Shown here one piece after another: positions 22,271 to 32,879 of a stretch of 64,000 nt of DNA (its first letter is position 1; the number at the start of each line of letters is the position of its first letter). The notes beneath the pieces were generated by a model, which was not told the DNA's origin, made no database searches, and worked only from the letters and a program-made list of their open reading frames with translations. The translations under genes were made by a program, and so were the position numbers. The DNA is from Eutreptiella sp. 'Long Island Sound 2002'. Lineage: Eukaryota > Euglenozoa > Euglenophyceae > Eutreptiales > Eutreptiaceae. The stretch lies in assembly GCA_964036045.1 (NCBI GenBank), contig OZ038381.1:143477596-143541595 (forward strand), read 5' to 3'.

Positions 22271-23512
22271 CTACCTCCTGGTGCATCCGTGCCGTGCCGT
22301 GGGCAGTGCCGTGTGGTGCTCTGCGGGGGGGGGGGGGGGTGGGGGGCCGGGTGTGGCGTCAGCCCCGCGCGGCCGGGGGCCTGCGGCCATCCACCGGCAT
22401 TGGGAGGGGAGGCGGGGGAGCCACGCGGCCCACGCGTCGCACCACAGCTCCCAGTCTGGGGCGGGGCCCAGGGCCCTGGGCCCCCGGGGGTCGTCGAGCG
22501 GTGTCGGGCGCAGCCGCACCAGGTGGACCCCCGTAACGGCGGTGACCCCCTGTGTTCGCAGGAAGGTGTGTACTCCGTCCCGCGCCGCGGGCGCCGGGAG
22601 GGGGGGGCGGGGTACGGGTGTTGCCCCATAGAGGTGGGTGGGGGTGATCCCCAGGATCCGCCCCGGGTCCCCGCGGGTCGCGACGACGAGGAGGAGCAGG
22701 GGGGTGCCAGGGCACTCCTGTCAGAGGACCTGCCCCCTGTGGTGGGCACCCCTGGTCCTGGAGAGGGGGGGGGACAGGTCTGGGTTAGCCCAGCCGCGGG
22801 GCGCGTGCGTTGCCGGCGGGAGGGCGGGGCACCAAGTGGGCTCCCTGGGGAACGCCTCGTAGACGACGGCGTACGGGGGGGTAGGCCTGGTGCCGTCGTA
22901 CACCGGGTTGGTCTGCCGGGGGCGGGCGGACGCCTCGTCCGCGCCTTCCACGAACACCGTGACCTCGCCCACCTCCAGGTCCTCGTCCGGCGGGTGTAGA
23001 AGGTGGAGCGCCGCATCCAGCTTGGACACTCCTCCCGGGTACGTGGCCCGCGCCTGGTTCAGGTACGGGGCCGCGTCCCCGGGGTAGCGCGTCCTGAGGG
23101 CGTGCAGCAGGGCTGGGGCGCTACTGCGGAGGGACATGGCAGACCCTGCTCCCGTCAGCCGCAGGGTGTCCCCCATGGATAGGGGCCGGCCCGACCGATT
23201 GGACTCGCGCCACTCCATCCAGTGCCCATAGAGGGCCGCCTCTGGGCTGATGAGCCCCGGCCGGACGGCGTTCACGATCTGGTGCATTGCCGGGAGTAGC
23301 GTAGGGCCCCCCGCTCCGTTCAGGGCGCGGACGGCCGGGAGGGCGGTCTCCTTGATGAAAGCCCTCGCACTGCCCTCCAGGTCACACCGTGCGGCAGCGT
23401 GCGCTTCGTGTGCCTCCGCCACCGCGTCCGCCACCAGGCCCCGGACGGCCGCCTCCTGCGCTCTGCGGCGGGCCCTGGTGTGCCCCGGCCCATCCCCCGG
23501 TCGGCGTGGCAT
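22271..23512 (-). pseudogene. Second protein of the LINE-like element, unknown function
   Basis: From Met at 23,512 the minus-strand frame codes 263 residues to a TGA at 22,721. The same frame then continues plausibly to 22,271, ending near the start of the Ala-rich ORF. The first part is Arg/Ala-rich and helical, and the middle has a well-structured look (ALYGHWMEWRESNRSGRPLS, then TVFVEGADEASARPRQTNPV). The extension contains PDWELWCDAWAAWLPRLPSQ. It starts 40 bases after the stop of the RNase H ORF and overlaps the next ORF by about 16 bases, as in a polycistronic retroelement RNA. I recognise no family. The TGA could be a mutation or a sequencing error. Confidence 0.5.
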
Positions 23513-23551
23513 GGTGCTGCGGGCTCTGCAAAGGGCGGCGGCGGGTGGGGG

Positions 23552-26500
23552 TTAGGGGGCGAACACGTGCGACAGGTGCCCAACGGATGTGAGGTCCCGC
23601 AGGTGCACGTGGATCCACAGAAGGGCAGCGCCCGCGGGGCCCGCTTGTTCATGCGAGGGGGTGTGTGCCCCCTCGATGCGCCGGCGCAAGGCCTCCTCCT
23701 CTGTGCGCCTGCGCGGGCCTGCAGGAGGTTCGGGCCAGGGGCACGCGGCTACCTGGGCGCACCGCGCGCACCTGTTGGCGCCTGTCGACGCTGCGGAGGA
23801 CACCGTGGCACATTCCCCGCAGAGTCGGCAGGTGTGCGGGAGGTGGGAGGGCGGCGACCAAGGGTCGAGATGGCGGAGCCAGAGGTTGTCCCACCTCTGT
23901 CGGAGGGGGTCCCGGATCTCCAGCAGGCGGGCGCGGACGCGGAGCCGGTAGTCCTTGCCAAGCGTCTTCCGCTGGACCTCCTGCCACGTGTCGTCGGGGA
24001 TGATCCCGTGGTCGTGGATGGCGGCGATGAGGTCGTCCCACGCCGGGCGGGGGTGCCATTTGGGGGGGGCTCGCCATGTACACGTGGCGCCCGGTGCGGT
24101 GGGGCGTCAGCGCATCCCATTGGCATCCGTTCGCGGTGTCTCTGTGGAGGAGGGCCAGCAGGGTGCCGTCCGCGACTGCCTCCCACCCCACTCGCAGCCC
24201 TTCGCAGCCGTCTAGCTCCTGGCGTAGCGCGGCTGCAATGCCGGTGGGGAGCATGAGGAGCAAGGGCCCCTGGGTGTCGCCCAGCCGGGACAGGGCGTCG
24301 TCGTATACCGGCCCCCTAGGTTTGAAGTGCGCCACGGTGAGTTGGGTGGCCCCGTCCTCCGGGGGGTGCCACCGGACGGTGGCCGCAGCGTGTCCCCACG
24401 TGCGTATCCCCGTAGCCCGGAGCACGTTGGCGGCGTGAAGGACGATGCGGGGCGGGACGGGTGTCCTGACGAGGGAGGACACGTCCCCAGTCCATCCCGT
24501 TTGCGGCCCTGGGGCCGCCTGCAGCCATGCCCCCGTCGCCGCGTCCCACGGGTGGTCAGGCCCCGCCCCGCGGATCATGGTGGGTCTCGGCCGGGTGTCC
24601 GGCCCCCACCACCGGAGCGGGATGGCGGCGTATCGTTGCGCAGGGGTCTCCGGGGCGCGTGTGGCGGCGCACCACCGGCTCCACTCCCGCGCCCACTCCT
24701 CCCCCACGATGCGCGCCTCCCATGGGGTCATGGAGCCGCGCCCGATGATCCACGGTGGGAAGAGGGCGTCCTGTAGGTGCCTCGAGAACCCCCCCGGCAG
24801 GTCCTGGTACGGGTGGGGGCTCTCTTGGGGCGGGCACTCCAGAGTGCCATTCACAACACGGAGGGAGGCTACGAAGTCCTTGTCAGGGCGCGGGGGAGGG
24901 GGAGGGTGGTCGCCCTCCGCCGCAGTGAGCCACCGGTGCGCCCGGGCCGCCGCGCTCTGGGGCTCGCGGAGGAGTTGCTCCAGCCGGTGGTTGCGAAGCT
25001 CCCACGCGAAGTCCCCCAGCCGGAGCATGTGGTGGAGGAAATCGTCCACCGAGGTCCCTCCTGGCGGGTCGTATCGGGTTATGGCGCGGAGCTGCGCCTC
25101 CGCGTCCTCGGGCACCAGTCCGGAGCAGAACACCTCCGTCCACGTGGCGCCTGCGGAGCGCCTGGAGGCCACCCACAGGGCCTTGTCTCCAGGTGGGAGG
25201 TGGCGGGCCGCCTCGTGTACCGCCTGGCGGTAGTGGGGCCAGAGGAGCCGTGAGTGGGTGCATCCCACGTGCATGTGCACCGGGGTCTCCTCCGGGCCGC
25301 CGCAGAAAAGGCACGGTTGTGGGACGATGGCGACGCCGGAGAGCCGCTCCTTCCGGACGCGGAGCCTGCGCTGCACCGGCGTGTGGCCGTCTCCGGCCCG
25401 CAGCGCCCGGCATTTGGTGGCCGCCGCGGTGAGATCCCGGGCGTGGACGTAGGCCGTGGCATGGGCCGCGCCCAAAGGTGTGTGTCCCCGGTGCGTCAGT
25501 GCATGGTCCGTCTGCGCCCGTTGCGCAACCTCGCCGAGCACCCGCATCGTGGGGAGCCGTAGATCGAGATGGCCGTCACGGCCGGCGACAATGAGTTGGG
25601 CTTCGCCAGGGTCCGGGGGCGTGTTCTGCAGGACGGTGTCCTGGGACGCCGCCCAGTCCGCCTTGTGCAGTAGTGCGTCACTGTGGTGCGAGGTGGCTCG
25701 GACGTACCAGAACGAGTGCCCGGCGTGTTGCCCTCGTGCGCACAGGCCGTCCCGGAGCCACCTCAGGGGCATCTGGTTGACCACCTCCGCTGCGCCCGCG
25801 GGGACCCCCGCTGTTCGTTCGCGATCTGCGTGCCGCAGGAGGTGGAGGATGACTTCGGCGTCCACCGTGTGAACCCATGGTTCGTGGGCACCGTATTGTA
25901 GGGGGAGGGAGGTGGCCACCCCCTCCCCGTCGGGCACCGTGCCCGAGATGGCCACCGCCCACGTGCGGGTGAGGTCGGCGGCGAGAGCGACGCTGGTGGC
26001 GTGTTTGCAGGGTCCGCCCCCGGACGCGTCAGAGGAGGTGTGTCCCCAGGCCTCCGGGATCCAGTAGTATCTGGTGGGGCTGAGCCACCCCGCGTTGAGG
26101 TCGGCGGAGTGCCATCGGACGTCGGGGTGGCTGGGGGTCAGTTGGTCCACGCTCAGCGCCCTGGTGTCGCCTGGGCTGATCGCCGGGTGGTCGTGCAGCC
26201 GGATCTCCGCTCCGGCGACCGTGCTTGCCCAGGACCGTAGCGCCGTCACTTGTTCCTTGAGCCACGCCGGGCCCCCACGCTGGTGCACCACCAGGTGTCC
26301 CGTGTCCTCTGGCTGGTCCTCCAGCGCGTGTACCGCCATGTGTGGGTCGTGCGGCACCCCCGTAGCCACCAGTAGGGCGGTGCCACGGGGGAGCCCACGG
26401 GGTTCGGGCTGGCCTGCCCCCACTTGCACTAATCCCCACTCGGCCCGGAGCTGCGCTTGCCCCGTCGCTTGGGTGCATTGGTCGTCCGTGGTCACCAACC

Positions 26501-27303
26501 ACAACGGCGTCGGCGCGTGGGGCCGGGGGCGCAAGGGCTCTGGCCACGCCACGTCCGCGTTAGGCTCTTGGTGCTCGCTTTCCGCGAGTACGTCGCGGAG
26601 GATGTACATGAGGGCTGCTGGCGGGTGGTACGCCGCCCCCCGCGTGGGGGGGGATAGGCCGTCCCGGCGGCAGTAGCCCCCAACGTGGAGGTGCAGGCCG
26701 TCCGGGGTCACCCGTGGGCCGGTGTGGGCGTCCTGCTTAGCCCTTGTGGGTAGGACGAGTCTCAGGCGGGGGTCCCGTGTGCCGGTGGTGTGGAAGAGGT
26801 GGGCCAGGGCGTCGCGCCACCCGGGGTCGTTGGTGGGCTCCTGCTCACGGCGGCAATAGTGGAGGTGTTCATCGGCGCATTGGTTGAGGCACTCCCGCAC
26901 CGCCGCCGGCCACGGATCGTCGTTGTCGGGGAAGGGGTGGCGTGGCCCGTGGTGCCCGTGCCACGGCGATGTGTGTGGCACCGTCAGGCGGCACGTGTCG
27001 CGGTGTCGCAGCTTGGCGGTGCGCAGCGTGACGATGTTGCCAGGCGGGGACTGTAGTTGGACATGGGCCGCCCTGGGGCACGCGATGGGGTTGTACATCC
27101 CCATTCCCAGGGCGGCCAGGGCCCGGGGTATGCGGTGGACCCAGTCGCCTCCCGCCAGAGTTGCGAACTCTGGGACGGGGTAGTGCACCTCGGGACATAT
27201 TCTGTGCGCGCCGGCAATCTCCCAGAACATCTTGGTGACCTCGGCGCACACGGAGGTTGCGCGGTGGTGGACGAGTGTACCCACGAGGGCCACCGCTGCC
27301 TGC
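23552..27303 (-). pseudogene. LINE ORF2 C-terminal part: RNase H and zinc knuckle
   Basis: The frame enters from the truncated 5' edge at 27,303, where it is fused by chance to 13 codons of Ty3 integrase. An RNase H domain is visible: SSDASGGG with the first Asp, VDAEVILHLL with a second acidic pair, and the late HSDALLHKADWAA motif. It is followed by a zf-RVT-like knuckle, CLFCGGPEETPVHMHVGC, as in plant-type LINEs. A C-terminal extension of about 500 residues follows, with a second Cys cluster (CRLCGECAT...CARCAQ). The frame breaks at a run of eight G (24,062-24,069) and resumes one base off, reaching a stop at 23,552. RNase H removes the RNA template during target-primed synthesis. The endonuclease and reverse transcriptase are missing. 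Confidence 0.8.
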
Positions 27304-27321
27304 TCATCATCAAGGATATGA
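27304..27321. repeat. Right 18-bp target duplication of the LINE-like insertion
   Basis: TCATCATCAAGGATATGA, identical to 13,534-13,551. Ty3-A pol resumes immediately to the right. Confidence 0.9.
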
Positions 27322-29741
27322 CAGGGAGTAGTCTCACCCACTCTCTGGTGCGTTCAGTTTTGCACCATATCGTTACATTCTCCTTGAGGACACGGATCTG
27401 TCGCTCACATAGGGGGTTGCTTGTGTGCGAGTAGGGGATCCCCGTAGACACCTGGACATTGAGGGATCTCAGGACCCTCTTGTACCAGCCGGTATCTGAG
27501 CGTACTCGTACGTCCTCATCGGAGTTGATCTCCTTGGGCGCCCCATAGACACAAAACCACTCCTCCAGGAGTATCTTGATAGTCTGCTCCCCGGTAATGT
27601 GTTTGGTACATGGGATCACCCTGGTAAACCTGGTCAACCCACAGGTTACCACGAGGGCGAAGTCATAGGCCCCGAACTTCGGCATCTCCGTGTAGTCCAC
27701 GTATAGAACACTGTTAGCACAGTGAGGGATGGGCAGGGTCGAGTAGAGACCTCTGTCCCTGATATCCCCTGGTTTGCAGGACCTGCACGGGCACTTGTCC
27801 ACGATAGGCTGGAGGGCTTTCCGCAGTTGGTCGTCAGTCCACGTAGTGTGGAACCACTGCTTGAATAGCCTCAGGGTACGGTCAGCACCCACATGACCGC
27901 TGGACTCATGGGTCCACTTCAGCAGCGCTGGGACTCTGTCACTAGGTACCACGATGCGGTCTTCGTGCCAGAGGTAGCTCTCGTCGCTCTTCCACTGATC
28001 TTGGTTGACCAGGAGGGGTTCGAGGCGTTTCTCCAGCCGCTTGTAGATATCCCCAAACTCCTTCAGGTACTCCGATTGTTGGAGTCCATCCAGGGGGCGT
28101 ATCATATTCATGTTGAGGTCCAAGTGGACGTCCATACGGTTGAACGCCTCCTTAGCCAGCGCTTCAGACCGGGCACCAATCAGGGCGTCGAAGTTGTTGC
28201 GGCTGATGTAGTCTGCACACTCGTTCTTCACTCCCTGGATATGGTGTACCGTCAGCCGTAATTGACTGAGGTAGGTCCACCAACGCCGTAGCTTGGCTTT
28301 CTCAGGTGGGGGGCCCTTCTGGAAAGTGCGGACCGGCTCTTGGTCGCACAGCCAGACCACAGGGTTACTCCCCAACAGTCGTGCTTGTGAGGATAGCACT
28401 AGCATACCCGCGAAAAGTTCCTGCTCATAGGTGGAGTAGTTCCCCCTGGCCTGGTTCCACTTCCAGTTCCAGTGGCCCAGAGGTACTAGGACCCACTTGT
28501 CGTCAGGGTAGCTGTGCTTGAGGGTTCCATCTCGGTTGAGACCTTCCGTCCCCACTTGGGAAATGGCCGAGTCGAACTCCTCCTTCTCTAGTGCTTGCCA
28601 TTGGAACAACGTTCCACCACCGCCCACATTGCTGGCGTCGGTCACCAGGATAATCTCCCCTTGTGCCCTAGGCACGCCCAAGCACTTAGCGTTGGCCACC
28701 TTGTCTTTGAGCTCGTCAAACGCTTGTTGCTCTTGTGGGCCCCAGCGCCAAGTAGTACTCTTCTTGATCAAGTCCGTCAGAATGGCGCTGGTGTAGGTGA
28801 AGTTTTTGATATGGCAGCGATAGAAGCTGCACGCCCCAATGAAACTGCGTACATCATGAAGTCCTTTCTTGGGGTCTTCGTGTCGTACCTTAGCGCCCAT
28901 CAGGGGTTTGGCCTTAGAGGCCGCTGGGCTCCACCACCCATAGCCAACGTCAAACCCCAGGTACTGCATGGTCTCCTGTATTAACTGGCACTTCTCCAGC
29001 TTGAGTCGTGTGTGGTTCTCCTGGCAGACCGCAAAGAACTGACCCAAGAGAATTAGGTGGTCCTCCTGGGTATTGGTCCCGAGGCATACATCGTCGATGT
29101 GTGCTTTCATCTGGGCCCCACGGGATATAAGTTCCTGCACCTTAGGTCTCCTTCGTAAGATGGACCAGATCTTGTTCATCAGCTCTTGGAATTGAGCGGG
29201 TGCGTTGGCCACGCCAAATGGCATGACCTTCCACTTGAACATCCTCCCCTGAGGGGTGATGAAGGCTAGTAGCTCCTGAGCGTTGGGCGTCAGGTCCACT
29301 TACCAGAATCCGCTCCTGTTGTCCATCTTGGCCTTGTAGCGACAGGAGGCTATCTTCTCAAGGGTAGACTCCATATTAGGAATGGACCCTGAGTGGTTCA
29401 ACGCTTTCTTGTTCAGCTCTCCGTAGTCCACTACCAGCCGTTTGGTTGTAGACCCAGGTTTAGCCACCAGGAAACAGGGGCTGCAGTGTTGGGGGTAGTC
29501 CCCGTCCTTGTACTCCAGGACTAGGCCAGCGTCGATACATTATTGTATCTGTTGCTCAATCTCGTCGGCCTGCTCTTTAGGAGCTGGATAGGGTCTCCTC
29601 CGGATCTTGTGACCCACGAACTCGGGTTTCAGCTTGAGGTCCATCTGTACCAGCTTGTCACATGAAGCTGGAGGGGGTAGTTCTCCGAACACCTCCAGAT
29701 AGGTCCTTATAAGCTTCTGCACCCGCGGGTCCAATAGCTTG
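27322..29741 (-). pseudogene. Ty3-A pol: reverse transcriptase, RNase H, integrase core
   Basis: Reads on the minus strand as RT fingers and palm (LVVDYGELNKK, FGVANAPAQFQELMN, AHIDDVCLG at the active site), RNase H (ILVTDASNVGGGGTL), the integrase HHCC zinc finger (CPCRSC) and the catalytic core (VLYVDYTEMPKFGAYDFA, INSDEDV). Compared with Ty3-B it has a stop in place of Gln in the GFWQVDL motif (29,300) and a stop in place of Glu in QIQECI (29,540). It is cut at 27,321 by the LINE-like element and at about 29,737-29,741 by the join to the helicase fragment. The active-site box is HIDD rather than the usual YxDD or FIDD, as also in Ty3-B. Confidence 0.9.
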
Positions 29742-31425
29742 CGCACGACATCATCCACCCCGGTGACTACCCAGCATATCTCAAGGCGACCGACGATGAG
29801 AATAAGCCCGTCATCGACTTCTATGAGGTCTCGCAGTACTTCTGTCAGACCTTCTTCCATGTAGCCGATCCACCCCAGCAGGACAGGCCCTTCCTGGAGC
29901 TGGTGGCGCCCGGCAAGTACCAATACAAGAGTGCCATGGAGATCACCAAAGAGCAGTCAATTTGGGCATGCAGAATGCCCGATGGCAAAGAGATGCAGGA
30001 ATGCATCAGGGAGTGGTTGCAAAATCCAAAAAACCCCTGGGAATCGTCCACAAGGCACCTTACATGCAGAGAAGTGAGCGCGACGAGTACCTGGAATTCG
30101 AGGTGGCACCCTACTGGGATCCAGATGAAAATGAGCACGTGTTCAACGACTTTGCCTACCCAGCAGCAGACACAAAGGTGCATTACTGGCACTGCAAGGC
30201 CGCGAGCGATGATCAGCTGCAAAAGCATCCCGCGTGGGTATGGTGGTGCTGGTTCATACACCACCTGTTCGCGGAGGAGCCAATGGTCGGCTACTGGCAT
30301 CGATACCGGGCGCACTTGATCCAAAGACCAGATGAGCCACCCGCAGCCTTCCTGTACTTGTACAGCAAGGAGCAAGGTGCTGGCAAGAACATCGCAATGC
30401 ACATCATCCAGGCCATCTTGGGAGACAGCTTGTGGTTTGGTGGGCCCAGGGCACACAAGCGGCTGCTGAAAAACGACAAGCAGGGCGAGGGGCTCAGGTG
30501 CCGCATGTGGCTTATGGATGAGGCGTACAAGCTCACTCAGCATGAGAACTTGGTATTGACAGGCAACTGTGATACGCCACAGAGGAACAAGAGGGTGCTG
30601 CACAGGAACGGCGGGCTTGTCAGCGTTGCACTCCGGCAATTCATTGTGGCTAACCATGACAACGTCGTCCCGCCCAGTTCCAATGGCATCCGCCGTCAAG
30701 CCGCATTTCTGTGTCGCCCAACCTTCGTAAAGAAGTCCAACCAAAAAGTGTGGGGGGTCTTGTACGACGGGATGAAGCACAACGTCGGGGCCTCACGCCG
30801 TCCCGACGAGTTGGACACGTATGGGATCGGAATCATTTCAGAATGCTACCGCAGACTGAAGCTAGGAAATTGGAGTCCGGAGGACATCCTCCAAACAGCT
30901 CTCGGAAAGCAGATGCGATACGGCGTTGACGTCTACAACTTCGTGCGCACACTGGGCTTCAGGAAGTATTCCATCGACTCCACCACCAAGCACGTAGTTG
31001 CCAATGACCGCCCCGACCCAAAGGAATGGTCTGAGTATGACACCTCCTCCGAAGAGCTGTACGCCGGCTTCAAGCAGTGGATGAGAGACGATGAGGCGCG
31101 GTCCCCAAACTCAATATTGATATGCCGAACTCAACTCATGCACCGGTTGACAGGCATCATGGAAGATCTGGGGACCCGGGGAGGACTGGTGGAGATTGCT
31201 ATGAAGCAAGTGAAAATACTAGCTCACATCATTGACAATTACTTCAAATCAAGGAAGGAGGAGGAGGAATTGGGCAAGCAAAAGATTCCTGGACCCGTGA
31301 AAACGTTTGACGCCTCATTCGGCCACTACAATGCGGATGAGGGGCATCTGGACTACGAAGAGGAAGCGGATTCCGATTGGGATGCCTCATTCGGTCCAAG
31401 GCAAAAGCGTTTCAAAGCGCAATAA
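29741..31425 (+). pseudogene. Superfamily-3 (D5/primase-type) helicase, N-terminally truncated
   Basis: The plus-strand frame reads straight out of the Ty3-A break. The core is an SF3 helicase: an upstream WVWWCWFIHHLFAEE segment, Walker A SKEQGAGKN, Walker B CRMWLMDEA, then motif C in RQFIVANHDNVVPP and an arginine-containing NGIRRQAAFLC. After it comes a charged C-terminal part with a direct repeat (TFDASFGHYNADEG, SDWDASFGPRQK) and a stop at 31,425. A one-base frame change is needed at an A6 run (30,028-30,033) to join the first 95 codons. Such helicases are known from DNA viruses, virophages, polinton-like elements and plasmids, where they sit C-terminal to a primase or polymerase; that half would have lain to the left and is lost. 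A viral or plasmid origin is inference. Confidence 0.75.
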
Positions 31426-32250
31426 GGAAACACCAAAGACCCTTGAAACCTCAAAAGGAGTGAAGTGCCTCAAAGCAAAAAGCCCCAACGGATTCGGTTT
31501 CTTCATTTGGTCCAAACTTGATGGAGGATGGAGTTGTGTTGCTCTGTGGGCATCAGTTGCAGGGACACGTCCCAGCCTCGATTGCCGATCAGCTTCATCG
31601 TGTCTCCAACAATAGGGGCAAGATCCACAGAAATGACCAAACGTTGTTGCTTTTTGGCCCCCCCCCCCCTCGGCTTTATTCTCGCCGGAACAACAGGCTA
31701 ACGGGCTTTTCGGCAGAATTCGAAACCATAGCTCGGCCAGATCTTCCCTTTGACAACCATGCGGGTCCAACCCCAATACACGACTGAAGGGAATGCGCAC
31801 TACTGGACCGCACGGTTCAGCTCCACTGCAGTCATCATCATCATGCACCACCGGAAGAGATCTCAACTCCTTTTCAGAGGCATCGTCCAGCACTAAATGA
31901 GCATTCAATCTGGGTCTGGGGAACGACATGGGGTGAATGTAGACAGGCACGTGTCTTTCTTATTTTTTAGCGCTTCATGTAGTCCGGTTGCAAGGGGCCC
32001 GGCTGACGTCCACGCAGCAAAATGGAGGCAAAAAAAAGGATTGCCTTGGCTTCCATCTTGGATCACAACAATCATAGCCTGCTCCCACGAATGAAGTGCT
32101 CATCAACCAAAAGACTAACCAAAAAATCTCCCCACAATTGGTGCAAAAAAAAAGCCTCAGGATACATAACAAAAGCAACGTCCCTCCTCCAGTTGCCATC
32201 CGACCCGTTGTGGCTACCCACAAATTGAGACCTGGAACAATGGGGCCCTC
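31426..32250. other. Region downstream of the helicase gene, nothing firm
   Basis: A minus-strand frame of 187 codons (31,950-31,387) overlaps the helicase 3' end and could be a gene, but its composition is mixed and I recognise no domain. The rest is non-coding in appearance. Confidence 0.4.
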
Positions 32251-32505
32251 TGTTCTCAAAAACTAACTTTACAAAAGGGTTATGGCGTCCGGGCGTCCTG
32301 TCGTCCTCTCATCTGTCACTCTGTTCTCAAAAACTAACTTTACAAAAGTATTATGGCGTCCTGGCGTCCTGTCGTCCTCTCATCTGTCACTGTGTTCTCA
32401 AAAACTAACTTTACAAAAGGGTTATGGCGTCCGGGCGTCCTGTCGTCCTCTCATCTGTCACTCTGTTCTCCAAAACTAACTTTACAAAAGGCTTATGGCG
32501 TCTTG
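32251..32505. repeat. 71-bp tandem repeat, about 3.6 copies
   Basis: TGTTCTCAAAAACTAACTTT starts at 32,251, 32,322, 32,393 and (with one change) 32,464, each followed by a TTATGGCGTCC and CTGTCGTCCTCTCATCTGTCA segment. Confidence 0.95.
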
Positions 32506-32879
32506 ACTATACTCATATCCTAATCTTTCTTTCATTGTAAGAATTTTGATAGTAGTAGTATAGGAGGACGAAGGCGGGGGGGGGGGGGGGGCTGGACGAC
32601 ACGACGACACGACGACACGAACCCTTGGATGGTTTTCTGTTGGCCAATGAGGGATGGGGGGGTTGGACGACACAACGACATGACGCCAGACCCCTTGTTG
32701 AACACAGAACAAGACATGCAAAGACAAGCAAGGGCATATGAAGCACAAAGAGGCAACCCTTAGCCATTTGCCGGATTTCAAGACCTTAGCACGTACAATA
32801 TTGTAGCTTGTGAGAGGGAACACCAATTCATGCAAACCAGTTTATTCGTGGCCTGAACAAGGGTACTATAGACGGGAAT
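32506..32879. other. Non-coding spacer with a G17 run
   Basis: Holds a run of G at about 32,576-32,591 followed by an ACGACACGACG microsatellite. No gene is seen. Confidence 0.4.

Larger units (their letters stand above)
16520..22286 (-). pseudogene. Ala-rich disordered protein of the LINE-like element, split by a three-LTR insertion
   Basis: Starting at 22,286 (or an inner Met at 22,220) the frame has an RS-rich start (HHRRSRSRSP), several copies of an Ala-rich repeat of the type ARGVATA..GASSAAAAAAKES, a Gly/Lys/Gln region and a nine-His run. Near 20,753, at a G run, the plausible frame shifts to one ending WANQGTSRRSRNRPF...NREV at the insertion. When the 16,775-20,464 block is discounted the same frame continues at 16,770 with PPGGWAAPEDHDR and ends in basic HKRRRR at 16,520. 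It resembles in composition the nucleic-acid-binding ORF1 or gag proteins of retroelements, but I recognise no domain. The function is unknown. Confidence 0.6.
13552..27303 (-). mobile_element. LINE-like non-LTR retrotransposon, GC-rich, 5'-truncated
   Basis: The 13.75-kb block (10.06 kb without the nested three-LTR element) is flanked by an 18-bp duplication and has a GGTTTGA-type tail at its left, that is minus-strand 3', edge. The coding order on the minus strand is an RNase H plus zinc-knuckle protein (27,303-23,552), a second protein (23,512-22,271) and an Ala-rich protein (22,286-16,520), then about 3 kb of very G/C-rich sequence. There is no endonuclease or reverse transcriptase: the 5' end is truncated just upstream of the RNase H region. 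Extra proteins downstream of ORF2 are unusual for LINEs. An alternative is that two older elements are fused here, but I see no internal boundary. Confidence 0.75.
4091..29741 (-). mobile_element. Ty3/Gypsy chromovirus 'Ty3-A', 5'-truncated and split by two insertions
   Basis: Read on the minus strand this copy runs pol (29,741-27,322), integrase C-terminus and chromodomain (13,551-12,755), a long 3' untranslated region, and a 3' LTR (4,965-4,091). Alignment by eye with the complete relative at 45,190-56,562 shows the same order and high similarity throughout. Two foreign blocks interrupt it, 6,722-12,253 and 13,552-27,303, each flanked by a duplicated stretch of Ty3 sequence. The 5' LTR, gag, protease and the start of the reverse transcriptase ORF are absent: similarity stops at about 29,737-29,741, where a helicase gene begins. 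Several nonsense codons show it is dead. Confidence 0.9.

Noticed and set aside
20541-22631. Plus-strand 696-codon frame opposite the Ala-rich ORF
   Set aside because: Shadow of the GC-rich minus-strand ORF; the minus frame, not this one, is continuous across the three-LTR insertion.
31387-31950. Minus-strand 187-codon gene
   Set aside because: Overlaps the helicase 3' end, has no domain and no supporting copy.
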